From: an uncultured Faecalibacterium sp.
GTDB lineage: Bacteria > Bacillota > Clostridia > Oscillospirales > Ruminococcaceae
Assembly (NCBI GenBank): GCA_934503275.1
Contig: CAKSVD010000009.1
Location: forward strand, 11,362-75,361
Reading direction: 5' to 3'
DNA length: 64,000 nucleotides
How positions within the stretch are numbered: position 1 is the first letter of the stretch; each line of letters starts with the position of its first letter. A program made the translations under genes and the position numbers. The notes beneath the pieces are model-generated. The model had not been told where the DNA came from, did not search any database, and was given only the letters and a program-made list of their open reading frames with translations. Below are positions 23,890 to 33,022 of this stretch, piece by piece.

Positions 23890-24759
23890 TTACAGCTTCT
23901 TGCCGGTCAGCAGTTCGTAGGCCTCCAGATACTTGGCAATGGTCTTGTCAATGACATCCTGCGGCAGGTCGTAGTTGCTGTCGGGGTTGGCCTTCAGCCA
24001 GTCGCGGACGAACTGCTTGTCGAAGGAGGGCTGGCTGTGACCCGGCTCGTAACCCTCCAGCGGCCAGAAGCGGGAGGAGTCCGGGGTCAGCATCTCGTCG
24101 CCCAGCACCACGTTGCCGTCTTCGTCCAGACCAAACTCGAACTTGGTGTCGGCAATGATGATGCCGCGGGACAGTGCATACTCGGCGCACTTCTTGTACA
24201 GGGCAATGGTGTAGTCGCGCAGCTTAGTGGCGTACTCCAGACCGTGGCCGGGGAACTGCTTCTCCAGAACGTCGATGCTCTGCTCGTAGGAGATGTTCTC
24301 GTCGTGGTCGCCGATCTCTGCCTTGGTGGAGGGGGTGTAGATGGGCTCGGGCAGCTTATCGGACTCCTGCAGGCCCTCGGGCAGCTGGATGCCGCACACC
24401 TTGCCGGTCTTCTGGTAGCTGGCCCAGCCGCTGCCGGTGATGTAGCCGCGCACGATGCACTCGATGGGCAGCATGGTCAGCTTGCGGCACATCATGCTGT
24501 TGCCAGTGAACTGGGGCTGACGGAAGAACTCCGGCATATCCTGCACATCCACGCTCAGCATATGGTTGGGCAGCAGATCGCGGGTATAATCGAACCAGAA
24601 CTTGCTCATCTGGGTGAGCACGGTGCCCTTTTTGGTGACCTTGTTTTTCAGGATGACGTCAAACGCAGAAATGCGGTCGGTGGCAACCATGATCAGGCTG
24701 TCGCCATTGTCGTAGATCTCGCGGACCTTGCCTTCTTTGATGGGTTTGAACTCAGTCAT
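23890..24759 (-). CDS. purC: Phosphoribosylaminoimidazole-succinocarboxamide synthase PurC
   Basis: PurC joins aspartate to CAIR in de novo purine synthesis. The 289-residue protein has KEGKVREIYDNGDSLIMVATDR-type ATP-binding start (KEGKVREIYDNGD seen) and the SAICAR signature ECIVRGYITGSGWASY and IADTKFEFGLDE. The start at 24759 has GGAG 9 nt upstream, better than the ATG at 24774 that contains the ribosome site. It stands alone on the minus strand, apart from other purine genes, with a weak promoter candidate around TAGAAT (minus strand of 24825-24830). Confidence 0.95.
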   Translation of the reverse strand: MTEFKPIKEGKVREIYDNGDSLIMVATDRISAFDVILKNKVTKKGTVLTQMSKFWFDYTRDLLPNHMLSVDVQDMPEFFRQPQFTGNSMMCRKLTMLPIECIVRGYITGSGWASYQKTGKVCGIQLPEGLQESDKLPEPIYTPSTKAEIGDHDENISYEQSIDVLEKQFPGHGLEYATKLRDYTIALYKKCAEYALSRGIIIADTKFEFGLDEDGNVVLGDEMLTPDSSRFWPLEGYEPGHSQPSFDKQFVRDWLKANPDSNYDLPQDVIDKTIAKYLEAYELLTGKKL

Positions 24760-26522
<1,763 letters not shown>

Positions 26523-26527
26523 GCAAG

Positions 26528-26565
26528 CGCCCCGGCACTGCCTGCGGAACAGCAGCGCCGGGGCG
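26528..26565 (+). terminator. Hairpin after the GH1 gene
   Basis: CGCCCCGGC (26528-26536) and GCCGGGGCG (26557-26565) form a perfect 9-bp GC-rich stem. The tail TCTATGTG has few T residues, so termination is probably incomplete. Confidence 0.5.
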
Positions 26566-26602
26566 TCTATGTGTGAGGACGAACCGATAACGGAGAAAAT
26601 TT

Positions 26603-27634
26603 ATGACACCACAAATCATTGCACACCGCGGTGCTTCCTATCTTGCACCGGAAAATACCCTTACAGCTTTTAAAAAGGCCATGGAGATTGGCGCGGACGG
26701 CGTAGAAATGGACGTACAGCAGACCAGCGACGCCGGGCTTGTGATCCACCACGACTATATGATCGATCTGCACACGGATATTTCCGGCAAGATCTATGAT
26801 ATGACCATGGGCGATTTAAAGGAACTGGATTTCGGCAGCTGGAAAGACGCCATCTTTCAGGACGAGAAAATCGCCACCCTGCAGGAGGCCATGGAATTGT
26901 GCAAGCAGATGCCGGGATGCACCGTGCATCTGGAGTTGAAATCCACCATGAACAACGACCCGGACTTTGTGCCCCGGGTGCTGGAGGTACTGCGGCAGAC
27001 GGAGATGACAGAACAGGTGATCCTTGTTTCCTTCAACCACGCGCTGCTGCGGCAGGCAAAGCAGCTGATGCCTGAGTTGCGGGTGGGCGCACTGGTATAC
27101 GGCGAGCTGGAAAGTATGCTGCTGCCGCCGCCCATCATCTGGAAGGATCTGGGACTGACCAACGGCATAGACGATATGGAAGCCATGGACGCCGCCCTGC
27201 CGGAGGGCGCAGCGGACGAGGAAAACTGCGGCTGGATGACCCGCTGGATGAGCGATAAGGTAAGTATGCTGCGGGCAAACTTTCCGGGCGAGAGCCTGAG
27301 CGAGATCTACGAGAACCTGATGGTGCAGCGGGATCTGCCCGCCTACATCCACAGTCTGGACTTTGTGCCGGAGTGGGTCAGCTGTGAGTACCACACCGCC
27401 TACAAGAACCCTGCATTTATCGACGCACTGCACGAGATGGGCATCAAGGTGGCCCTGTGGACGGTAGACACGGAGGATTCCGTCCGCAGCCTGCTGCGCA
27501 CCAGTGCGGATGCCTACGTCACCAACCGTCCCGACCGTGTGCGGGAGTGGATGGAGAAGGAGCAGGCGGCGACTGCCACGGCGGAGCCGGCCCCCACTGC
27601 CGAAGCAGAAACCGGGACAGCTGCCGCAGAGTAA
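26603..27634 (+). CDS. Glycerophosphodiester phosphodiesterase
   Basis: The 343-residue protein is a GDPD-fold enzyme hydrolysing glycerophosphodiesters to glycerol-3-phosphate and an alcohol. The N-terminal catalytic block IAHRGASYLAPENTL supplies His and Arg, ADGVEMDVQQTSD the metal-binding Glu and Asp, and VIHHD the second His. No signal peptide is present, so it is cytoplasmic (UgpQ-like). A Glu/Ala/Pro/Thr-rich C-terminal tail (about residues 318-343) is low complexity. GGAG precedes the ATG. It follows the GH1 gene by 80 bp and may be co-transcribed by readthrough. Confidence 0.9.
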   Translation: MTPQIIAHRGASYLAPENTLTAFKKAMEIGADGVEMDVQQTSDAGLVIHHDYMIDLHTDISGKIYDMTMGDLKELDFGSWKDAIFQDEKIATLQEAMELCKQMPGCTVHLELKSTMNNDPDFVPRVLEVLRQTEMTEQVILVSFNHALLRQAKQLMPELRVGALVYGELESMLLPPPIIWKDLGLTNGIDDMEAMDAALPEGAADEENCGWMTRWMSDKVSMLRANFPGESLSEIYENLMVQRDLPAYIHSLDFVPEWVSCEYHTAYKNPAFIDALHEMGIKVALWTVDTEDSVRSLLRTSADAYVTNRPDRVREWMEKEQAATATAEPAPTAEAETGTAAAE

Positions 27635-27637
27635 GCC

Positions 27638-27688
27638 AAAAGAGACGTTTCAGAAGGACGGAAGTCCGTACGGAAGCGTCTCTTTTTT
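27638..27688 (+). terminator. Terminator after the glycerophosphodiesterase gene
   Basis: AAAAGAGACG (27638-27647) pairs with CGTCTCTTTT (27677-27686), with an inner GGACG-GAAG-type dyad, and runs into six T residues. Confidence 0.85.
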
Positions 27689-27695
27689 GTTCTGC

Positions 27696-27724
27696 TTGAC
27701 AGAGAACAGGGATAAGAGTACAAT
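27696..27724 (+). promoter_or_regulatory. Promoter of the MarR regulator gene
   Basis: TTGACA, 17 nt, TACAAT. The -10 is the left half of a palindrome that continues to 27734. Confidence 0.8.
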
Positions 27725-27734
27725 ATGTATTGTA
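27719..27734. promoter_or_regulatory. Palindromic operator of the MarR regulator
   Basis: TACAATATGTATTGTA has perfect 7-bp arms around a TG centre and covers the -10 of the promoter. It is followed by TCAAAC. The ABC exporter promoter has a related site ending TTGTACCAAAC, so the regulator likely represses both itself and the exporter. Confidence 0.6.
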
Positions 27735-27777
27735 TCAAACAGTTTCACATCAAACAACTTGAACAGAGGAAACCATT

Positions 27778-28260
27778 ATGTGTACACAGCACCCTATTGA
27801 AGAGCACTGCAAGCTGGACCCGCCGTGGGAGGGGCCGCAGGTCATTCCCGCCCAGCTGCGCCGGGTGGACAACCTGATCTTCCGCAGGCTGAACCAGTTT
27901 TCCCGCGCCAACGGGGTAGAGCAGACCACCCCCATGCACGGGTGGATCATCGAATATCTCTACCGCCACCGGGACGAGCCGGTATTCCAGCGGGACATCG
28001 AGCGGGAGTTTTCCATCACCCGCTCCACCGTGACGAACATTTTGCAGCTGATGGAGCGCAAGGGCTACATCCAGCGGCTGAGCGTGCCGCAGGACGCCCG
28101 GCTCAAGCAGCTGGTTTTGACCGAAGAGGGCATCCGTCTGCACGAAAAGACCCTGCTTTCCTTCCACCAGACCGACGATTATGTAGCTGGGCTGCTGACT
28201 GAGGAGGAGAACGCAGAACTGCTGCGGCTGCTGAACAAGCTGCGGGAGGCATTGAAATAA
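27778..28260 (+). CDS. MarR family transcriptional regulator
   Basis: This 160-residue winged-helix protein has the MarR layout: an N-terminal dimerisation helix, PVFQRDIEREFSITRSTVTNIL as helix-turn-helix (core EREFSITRSTVTNILQLM) and a wing KGYIQRLSVPQDARLKQLVLT. A short Cys-bearing N-terminus (MCTQHPIEEHCKLD) precedes it. The gene is directly upstream of a two-gene ABC exporter, in the same direction, as in many multidrug systems where ligand binding to MarR relieves repression. AGAGGAAACC precedes the ATG. The palindrome over its -10 suggests autorepression. Confidence 0.9.
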   Translation: MCTQHPIEEHCKLDPPWEGPQVIPAQLRRVDNLIFRRLNQFSRANGVEQTTPMHGWIIEYLYRHRDEPVFQRDIEREFSITRSTVTNILQLMERKGYIQRLSVPQDARLKQLVLTEEGIRLHEKTLLSFHQTDDYVAGLLTEEENAELLRLLNKLREALK

Positions 28261-28330
28261 CCACCTTTTCCGTCAAAGCACCGAAAAAAGGCTTGTTAAA
28301 TTAGTAATTATGAACATTTTACGAAACGCC

Positions 28331-28358
28331 TTGACATTTAAAATGTTTTGTATAGAAT
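28331..28358 (+). promoter_or_regulatory. Promoter of the ABC exporter operon
   Basis: TTGACA is followed by 16 nt and TAGAAT. The -10 lies inside the MarR-like operator motif at 28350-28373. Confidence 0.7.
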
Positions 28359-28373
28359 TGTTTTGTACCAAAC
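28350..28373. promoter_or_regulatory. MarR operator-like motif at the exporter promoter
   Basis: GTATAGAATTGTTTTGTACC followed by AAAC resembles the site at the marR promoter (GTACAATATGTATTGTATC plus AAAC) with a one-base insertion. Both overlap a -10 element. Confidence 0.5.
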
Positions 28374-28401
28374 AAATAAATTCAAACAGGAGGGAACTCA
28401 G

Positions 28402-30153
28402 ATGATCAAAAAGCTTGTGTCGCATCTGGGCGAGTATAAGGCCGCCTCGATCAAGACACCGCTCTTTGCTGCGCTGGAAGCCATTATGGATGTGCTGCTG
28501 CCCACCATCATGGCCTTTATCATCGACCAGGGCATTGAAAAGGGCGATATGAACGCCATCCTCCGCTACGGCCTGCTTACCTTTCTGGTGGCAGCCATTG
28601 CGCTGGTGCTGGGCGTGCTGGCGGGCAAGTATGCCGCCGAGGCATCCACCGGCTTTGCCGGAAATCTGCGGGATGCCATGTATGAAAATATCCAGCATTA
28701 TTCTTTTTCCAACATCGACAAATTCTCTACGGCAGGTCTTGTCACCCGCATGACCACCGACGTGACCAACGTGCAGAACGCCTTCCAGATGATTTTGCGG
28801 ATGTGCGTGCGCGCCCCGGTGCATCTGGTGTTTGCCATGTTCATGGCCGTGGTCATCGGCGGCCCGCTGTCGCTGGTGTTCGTGGTGGCGGTGGCTTTTC
28901 TGGTGGCGGTGCTGGCTGCCATCATGATCCCTACCTTCCGCATCTTTGACCGGGTGTTCAAGAACTACGATAACCTCAACGCCTCGGTGCAGGAGAACGT
29001 TTCTGCCATCCGCGTGGTCAAAAGCTTCGTGCGCGAGGGCTTTGAGAACGAAAAATACACTGCCGCCTGTGAGAGCCTGTACAAACAGTTCGTCAACGCG
29101 GAAAGCCGTCTGAGTTTCAATAACCCCGCCATGCTGGTGGCGGTGTACGGCTGCAACATCGCGCTGAGCTGGTTCGGTGCAAAATATGTGCTGCACGGTG
29201 CCATTACCACCGGCCAGCTGAACGCCCTGTTCGGCTATATCATGAACATCCTCATGGCACTGATGATGCTGAGCATGGCTTTTGTTATGATCGCCATGTC
29301 CGCCGCCTCTGCCAAGCGTATCGTGGAGGTGCTGGACGAGCACACCGACCTGCCCCCGGCAAAGCAGCCGGTGCAGCAGGTGGCAGACGGCAGCATCGAG
29401 TTTGAGCACGTTACCTTCAAGTATAAGCACGGCAGCGGCCAGCCGGTGCTGAACGATATCAGCTTTACCATCCGGCCCGGCGAGACGCTGGGCATCATCG
29501 GCGGCACCGGCAGTGCAAAATCCAGTCTGGTGCAGCTGATCCCCCGCCTGTACGATGCCGAGAGCGGCACCGTGCGTGTGGGTGGCGTGGACGTGCGGGA
29601 TTATAACCTTGACGTGCTGCGCCGCGAGGTCTCCATGGTGCTGCAGAAGAACGTGCTGTTCAGCGGTACCATTCTGGACAATCTGCGCTGGGGCGATGCC
29701 AACGCCACCGAGGAGGAGTGCATCCGCATGGCAAAGCTGGCCTGCGCGGACGAATTTATCCAGCGCTTCCCGGATAAGTACGATACATGGATCGAGCAGG
29801 GCGGCTCCAACGTGTCCGGCGGCCAGAAGCAGCGCCTGACTATTGCCCGCGCCCTGCTGCGCAAGCCTAAGGTGCTGATTCTGGACGATTCTACCAGCGC
29901 CGTGGATACCGCGACCGATGCCAAGATCCGCAAGGCCTTCCGGGAGGAGATCCCCGGCACGACCAAGATCATCATTGCACAGCGTATCTCCTCGGTGCAG
30001 GATGCAGACCGCATTCTGGTGCTGGATAACGGCCAGATCAACGGTCTGGGCACCCACGCAGAGCTGCTGGCGACCAATGCCATCTATCAGGAGGTCTACA
30101 ACAGCCAGACGCAGGGCGGCGGCGATTTTGACAAGCAGGGAGGTGCGCAGTAA
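28402..30153 (+). CDS. ABC exporter subunit with degenerate ATP site (multidrug type)
   Basis: This 583-residue half-transporter has a six-helix membrane domain (about 1-310) and a C-terminal ATPase. Walker A is GGTGSAKSS (about 367-375), the signature is VSGGQ, and Walker B reads LILDDSTSAVD, with Asp in place of the catalytic Glu. This is the TM287/BmrC-like subunit of heterodimeric exporters, in which one of the two ATP sites is non-hydrolytic. AGGAGG is well placed before the ATG at 28402. The stop overlaps the next gene by one base (TAATG). Regulated by the upstream MarR protein, judging from shared operator motifs. Confidence 0.92.
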   Translation: MIKKLVSHLGEYKAASIKTPLFAALEAIMDVLLPTIMAFIIDQGIEKGDMNAILRYGLLTFLVAAIALVLGVLAGKYAAEASTGFAGNLRDAMYENIQHYSFSNIDKFSTAGLVTRMTTDVTNVQNAFQMILRMCVRAPVHLVFAMFMAVVIGGPLSLVFVVAVAFLVAVLAAIMIPTFRIFDRVFKNYDNLNASVQENVSAIRVVKSFVREGFENEKYTAACESLYKQFVNAESRLSFNNPAMLVAVYGCNIALSWFGAKYVLHGAITTGQLNALFGYIMNILMALMMLSMAFVMIAMSAASAKRIVEVLDEHTDLPPAKQPVQQVADGSIEFEHVTFKYKHGSGQPVLNDISFTIRPGETLGIIGGTGSAKSSLVQLIPRLYDAESGTVRVGGVDVRDYNLDVLRREVSMVLQKNVLFSGTILDNLRWGDANATEEECIRMAKLACADEFIQRFPDKYDTWIEQGGSNVSGGQKQRLTIARALLRKPKVLILDDSTSAVDTATDAKIRKAFREEIPGTTKIIIAQRISSVQDADRILVLDNGQINGLGTHAELLATNAIYQEVYNSQTQGGGDFDKQGGAQ

Positions 30154-32072
30154 TGGCAGTAAAGGAAGTACATGGCCCCGGCCCGCGGGGCGCACGGGGG
30201 CCGCGCCCCAAGGTGGAAAACCCGGGCAAGCTGCTGAAGCGCATCATGGATGAGGTGTTCCGCAACTATCTGCCCCACTGCATCCTTGTGCTTATCTGCA
30301 TCGTGGTCAGCGCGCTGGCCAATGTGCAGGCCAGCCTGTTTTTGCAGACCTTGATGGACGATTACATCGTCCCCATGACCCGCCAGCAGGACCCCAGCTT
30401 TGCACCGCTGGCCGGTGCATTGGTGCGGATGTGCTGCATCTACCTTGTGGGCATTCTGGCCGCATGGGCCAACGCCCGCATCATGGTCAACGTAACGCAG
30501 GGCACGCTGCGCAATCTGCGCACCAAGCTGTTCACCCACATGGAAAGCCTGCCCATCCGGTATTTTGACACCCATCCCCACGGCGATATCATGTCCGTGT
30601 ACACCAACGATGTGGATACCCTGCGCCAGATGCTCAGCCAGAGCATCCCGCAGCTGGTGTCCAGCGTTATCACCATCGTGTCGGTGTTCTTCAGTATGTG
30701 TATGCTCAGCTGGCAGCTGACCATCGTTACCATGCTCATGGTGGCGCTGATGCTGTTCTGCTCCAAGCAGATCGCAAAAAGCTCCTCCAAGTACTTCATC
30801 CAGCAGCAGCGGGATCTGGGCAAGGTGAACGGCTACATCGAGGAGATGATGGAAGGCCAGAAGGTGGTCAAGGTGTTCACCCACGAGCAGCAGACCCTTG
30901 CCGGCTTCCGTGCGTTGAACGACCAGCTGAAGGAAAGCGCCAAACAGGCCAACGCCTTCTCCAACATCATGATGCCGGTCAACGCCCAGCTGGGCAACAT
31001 CAGCTACGCCATCTGTGCACTGACTGGTGCAGCCATGGCCGTGGGCGGCGTCGGCGGCATGACCCTTGGCACCGTGGTGGCCTTCCTCAGCCTGAACAAG
31101 GGCTTCAATATGCCCATCAGTCAGGTGTCCATGCAGGCCAACAGCGTCATCATGGCACTGGCCGGTGCGGAGCGCATCTTCAAGATGATGGACGAGCCCA
31201 GCGAGACCGACGAGGGCTATGTGACGCTGGTAAACGCCAAGTACGACCGCAACGACCAGCTGGTGGAAACTGCCGAGCGCACCGGTCTGTGGGCGTGGAA
31301 ACACCCCCACCACGACGGCACTACCACCTACCACAAGCTGGCGGGCGATATCACCTTTACGGACGTAGACTTTGGCTATGTGACGGAAAAAACGGTGCTG
31401 CACGATATCAACCTGTATGGCCGTCCGGGGCAGAAGATCGCCTTTGTCGGCTCTACCGGTGCGGGCAAGACCACCATCACCAACCTGATCAACCGCTTCT
31501 ACGATATTCAGGAGGGCAAGATCCGCTACGACGGCATCAACATCCACAAGATCAAAAAAGCCGACCTGCGCCGCTCGCTGGGCATCGTGCTGCAGGACAC
31601 CCACCTGTTCACCGGCACAGTGATGGAGAACATCCGCTACGGACGGCTGGAGGCCAGCGATGAAGAGTGCATCGCAGCCGCCCGTCTGGCCAACGCCGAC
31701 GGCTTTATCAAGCGCCTGCCGGAGGGCTACAACACCATGCTGACCGGTGACGGCGCCAACCTCTCGCAGGGACAGCGCCAGCTGCTGGCCATTGCCCGCG
31801 CAGCCGTAGCAGACCCGCCGGTGCTGATCCTGGACGAGGCGACCTCCTCCATTGATACCCGTACCGAGGCGCTGGTGCAGCGCGGCATGGACGGCCTGAT
31901 GTATGGCCGCACCAGCTTTGTCATCGCGCACCGCCTGTCCACCGTCCGCAATGCAGACTGCATCGTGGTACTGGAGCAGGGCCGCATCATCGAGCGCGGC
32001 AGCCACGACGAGTTGATCGCCAAAAAGGGCAAGTATTACCAGCTTTATACCGGTAATCTGGCCGAGAACTAA
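30153..32072 (+). CDS. ABC exporter subunit with catalytic ATP site (multidrug type)
   Basis: This 639-residue partner subunit carries a membrane domain (about 30-345) and an ATPase with Walker A GSTGAGKTT (about 430-438), Walker B LILDEATSSID with the catalytic Glu, and signature LSQGQ instead of LSGGQ. The LSQGQ variant pairs with the Asp-type Walker B of the first subunit to form the degenerate site, as in TM287/288-type exporters. An N-terminal Gly/Pro/Arg-rich extension (about 1-25) precedes the first helix. An insertion of about 35 residues lies between the membrane domain and the ATPase. The operon ends with a strong terminator. Likely substrates are drugs, lipids or peptides. Confidence 0.92.
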   Translation: MAVKEVHGPGPRGARGPRPKVENPGKLLKRIMDEVFRNYLPHCILVLICIVVSALANVQASLFLQTLMDDYIVPMTRQQDPSFAPLAGALVRMCCIYLVGILAAWANARIMVNVTQGTLRNLRTKLFTHMESLPIRYFDTHPHGDIMSVYTNDVDTLRQMLSQSIPQLVSSVITIVSVFFSMCMLSWQLTIVTMLMVALMLFCSKQIAKSSSKYFIQQQRDLGKVNGYIEEMMEGQKVVKVFTHEQQTLAGFRALNDQLKESAKQANAFSNIMMPVNAQLGNISYAICALTGAAMAVGGVGGMTLGTVVAFLSLNKGFNMPISQVSMQANSVIMALAGAERIFKMMDEPSETDEGYVTLVNAKYDRNDQLVETAERTGLWAWKHPHHDGTTTYHKLAGDITFTDVDFGYVTEKTVLHDINLYGRPGQKIAFVGSTGAGKTTITNLINRFYDIQEGKIRYDGINIHKIKKADLRRSLGIVLQDTHLFTGTVMENIRYGRLEASDEECIAAARLANADGFIKRLPEGYNTMLTGDGANLSQGQRQLLAIARAAVADPPVLILDEATSSIDTRTEALVQRGMDGLMYGRTSFVIAHRLSTVRNADCIVVLEQGRIIERGSHDELIAKKGKYYQLYTGNLAEN

Positions 32073-32094
32073 GCAATTTCCCACCTTTTCACAA

Positions 32095-32135
32095 AGCCGC
32101 CGCACAGCCATGCCGCCGTGCGGCGGCTCTTTTTT
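32095..32135 (+). terminator. Terminator of the ABC exporter operon
   Basis: AGCCGCCGCAC (32095-32105) pairs with GTGCGGCGGCT (32118-32128) and is followed by TCTTTTTT. Confidence 0.9.
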
Positions 32136-32345
32136 ATATTATAGAAAAGAAAAAACCACGGTGCATGGTGCGCATCGTGGTTAAACAGGTCTATGAACAG
32201 GAACGGGGAACGGCATGGAAACCGTTCCCCATCGATTGGCATTTGGTGGGTGTGCCCCTTCCCACATTTCTTTTGGCCCGATGGGCGTGTAGCAGCACAT
32301 TCTCTACTTCAAATGCAACCTTATCCTATGATTATTATAGCATTT
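32136..32345. other. Gene-free AT-rich region with two strong hairpins
   Basis: AACCACG (32154-32160) pairs with CGTGGTT (32176-32182), and GGGGAACGG (32205-32213) pairs perfectly with CCGTTCCCC (32222-32230). A GCCCGATGGGC dyad follows near 32277-32287. None has a T-tail and no promoter is obvious. It may be the remains of a small mobile element or a structured RNA; I cannot name it. Confidence 0.4.
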
Positions 32346-32735
32346 TTATTCTTTGATGTAAAGAATGGGGTTCCGCTCCATGAGTTTTTTCAAATTTTTA
32401 TCGCGAATCCGATAAAATGTCATAACGGAATTTTTAAAATCCGGGTTATCTGTACCCAAGACTAAACGGATAACGACATTCAAATTTGTATCAGGAAGCT
32501 TCTTTACGGCAAATATCGTGCCTGCGTTCTTTAAGTCTTGGAGCAGGATGTCCGGAGAAAGTATCGAGTCACGTCCGTATTGTTCAAACAAATCATAATC
32601 TTCTGGATGGCGTTCTTTGATATGAGCGATTCTCTCGTCTGTTATAATGACTTCCGTGGTTTGCAGATGCCCAAATGTTGAAATAAGCGGAGTAGGGTCT
32701 AAATTACCGAGAACCGTCAGAATTATTATCTCCAC
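32346..32735 (-). CDS. PBECR-like (RelE/colicin-type) nuclease domain protein
   Basis: This 129-residue protein contains a TDERIAHIKERHPEDYDLFE block, then LNVVIRLVLG, NSVMTFYRIRDKNLKKL and LYIKE, the order and spacing I associate with PBECR domains (phage-Barnase-EndoU-ColicinE5/D-RelE-like nucleases), small RNases found in phage polyvalent proteins and toxins. It is unusually AT-rich for this window and stands alone, with no antitoxin-sized gene beside it. The start is uncertain: the GTG at 32735 is only 1 nt from AGGAG. The promoter at 32761-32789 supports expression. Catalysis is inferred, not shown. Confidence 0.55.
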   Translation of the reverse strand: MEIIILTVLGNLDPTPLISTFGHLQTTEVIITDERIAHIKERHPEDYDLFEQYGRDSILSPDILLQDLKNAGTIFAVKKLPDTNLNVVIRLVLGTDNPDFKNSVMTFYRIRDKNLKKLMERNPILYIKE

Positions 32736-32760
32736 GCTCCTGTCATTGTCTATAAAACAA

Positions 32761-32789
32761 AGTATAACATGATTTTATATAGCTGTAAA
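32761..32789 (-). promoter_or_regulatory. Promoter of the PBECR-like gene
   Basis: On the minus strand TTTACA, 17 nt, TATACT. Just upstream (32802-32832) are two direct copies of CACAAYGGGAAA, 19 bp apart, a possible activator or repressor site. Confidence 0.55.
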
Positions 32790-32844
32790 GGCGGATGCTT
32801 GTTTCCCATTGTGTCTGCTATTTCCCGTTGTGACCTCTCCCGTG

Positions 32845-32887
32845 AAAAAAAGCAATTCTGGAAAATCCGCAGATTTTCCAGAATTGC
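32845..32887 (-). terminator. Orphan minus-strand terminator, 16-bp perfect stem
   Basis: GCAATTCTGGAAAATC (32852-32867) and its exact complement (32872-32887) enclose a 4-nt loop; on the minus strand seven T residues follow. No minus-strand gene lies immediately upstream of it. Confidence 0.7.
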
Positions 32888-32901
32888 AAATATAAAAATA
32901 A

Positions 32902-32954
32902 TTTTCCGCTGAAGATGGCCAAAGCGCACGCGGCGGCCATTCAAAATCGTCCGC
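32902..32954 (+). repeat. Dispersed palindromic repeat, copy A
   Basis: The copy contains TTCCGCTGAAG, stem ATGGCC (32915-32920) with GGCCAT (32935-32940) around a 14-nt loop, then TTCAAAATCGTCC. It is one of three related copies in this part of the window; stem bases differ between copies but stay paired. Confidence 0.7.
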
Positions 32955-32961
32955 TCCACGG

Positions 32962-32990
32962 TATACAAATGCCCCGGGCTGTGCTAGAAT
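32962..32990 (+). promoter_or_regulatory. Candidate promoter of the GH2 gene
   Basis: TATACA, 17 nt, TAGAAT, 33 nt before the start codon. The -35 is weak. Confidence 0.45.
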
Positions 32991-33022
32991 GGAGCAAACG
33001 AGTAGAAAAGGCTGGTGAGTGT

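Noticed and set aside
32750..32968. A 72-codon minus-strand open frame upstream of the PBECR-like gene, considered as an antitoxin
   Set aside because: It runs through the 16-bp terminator hairpin, repeat copy A and the PBECR promoter, has no ribosome site and no antitoxin-like motif.
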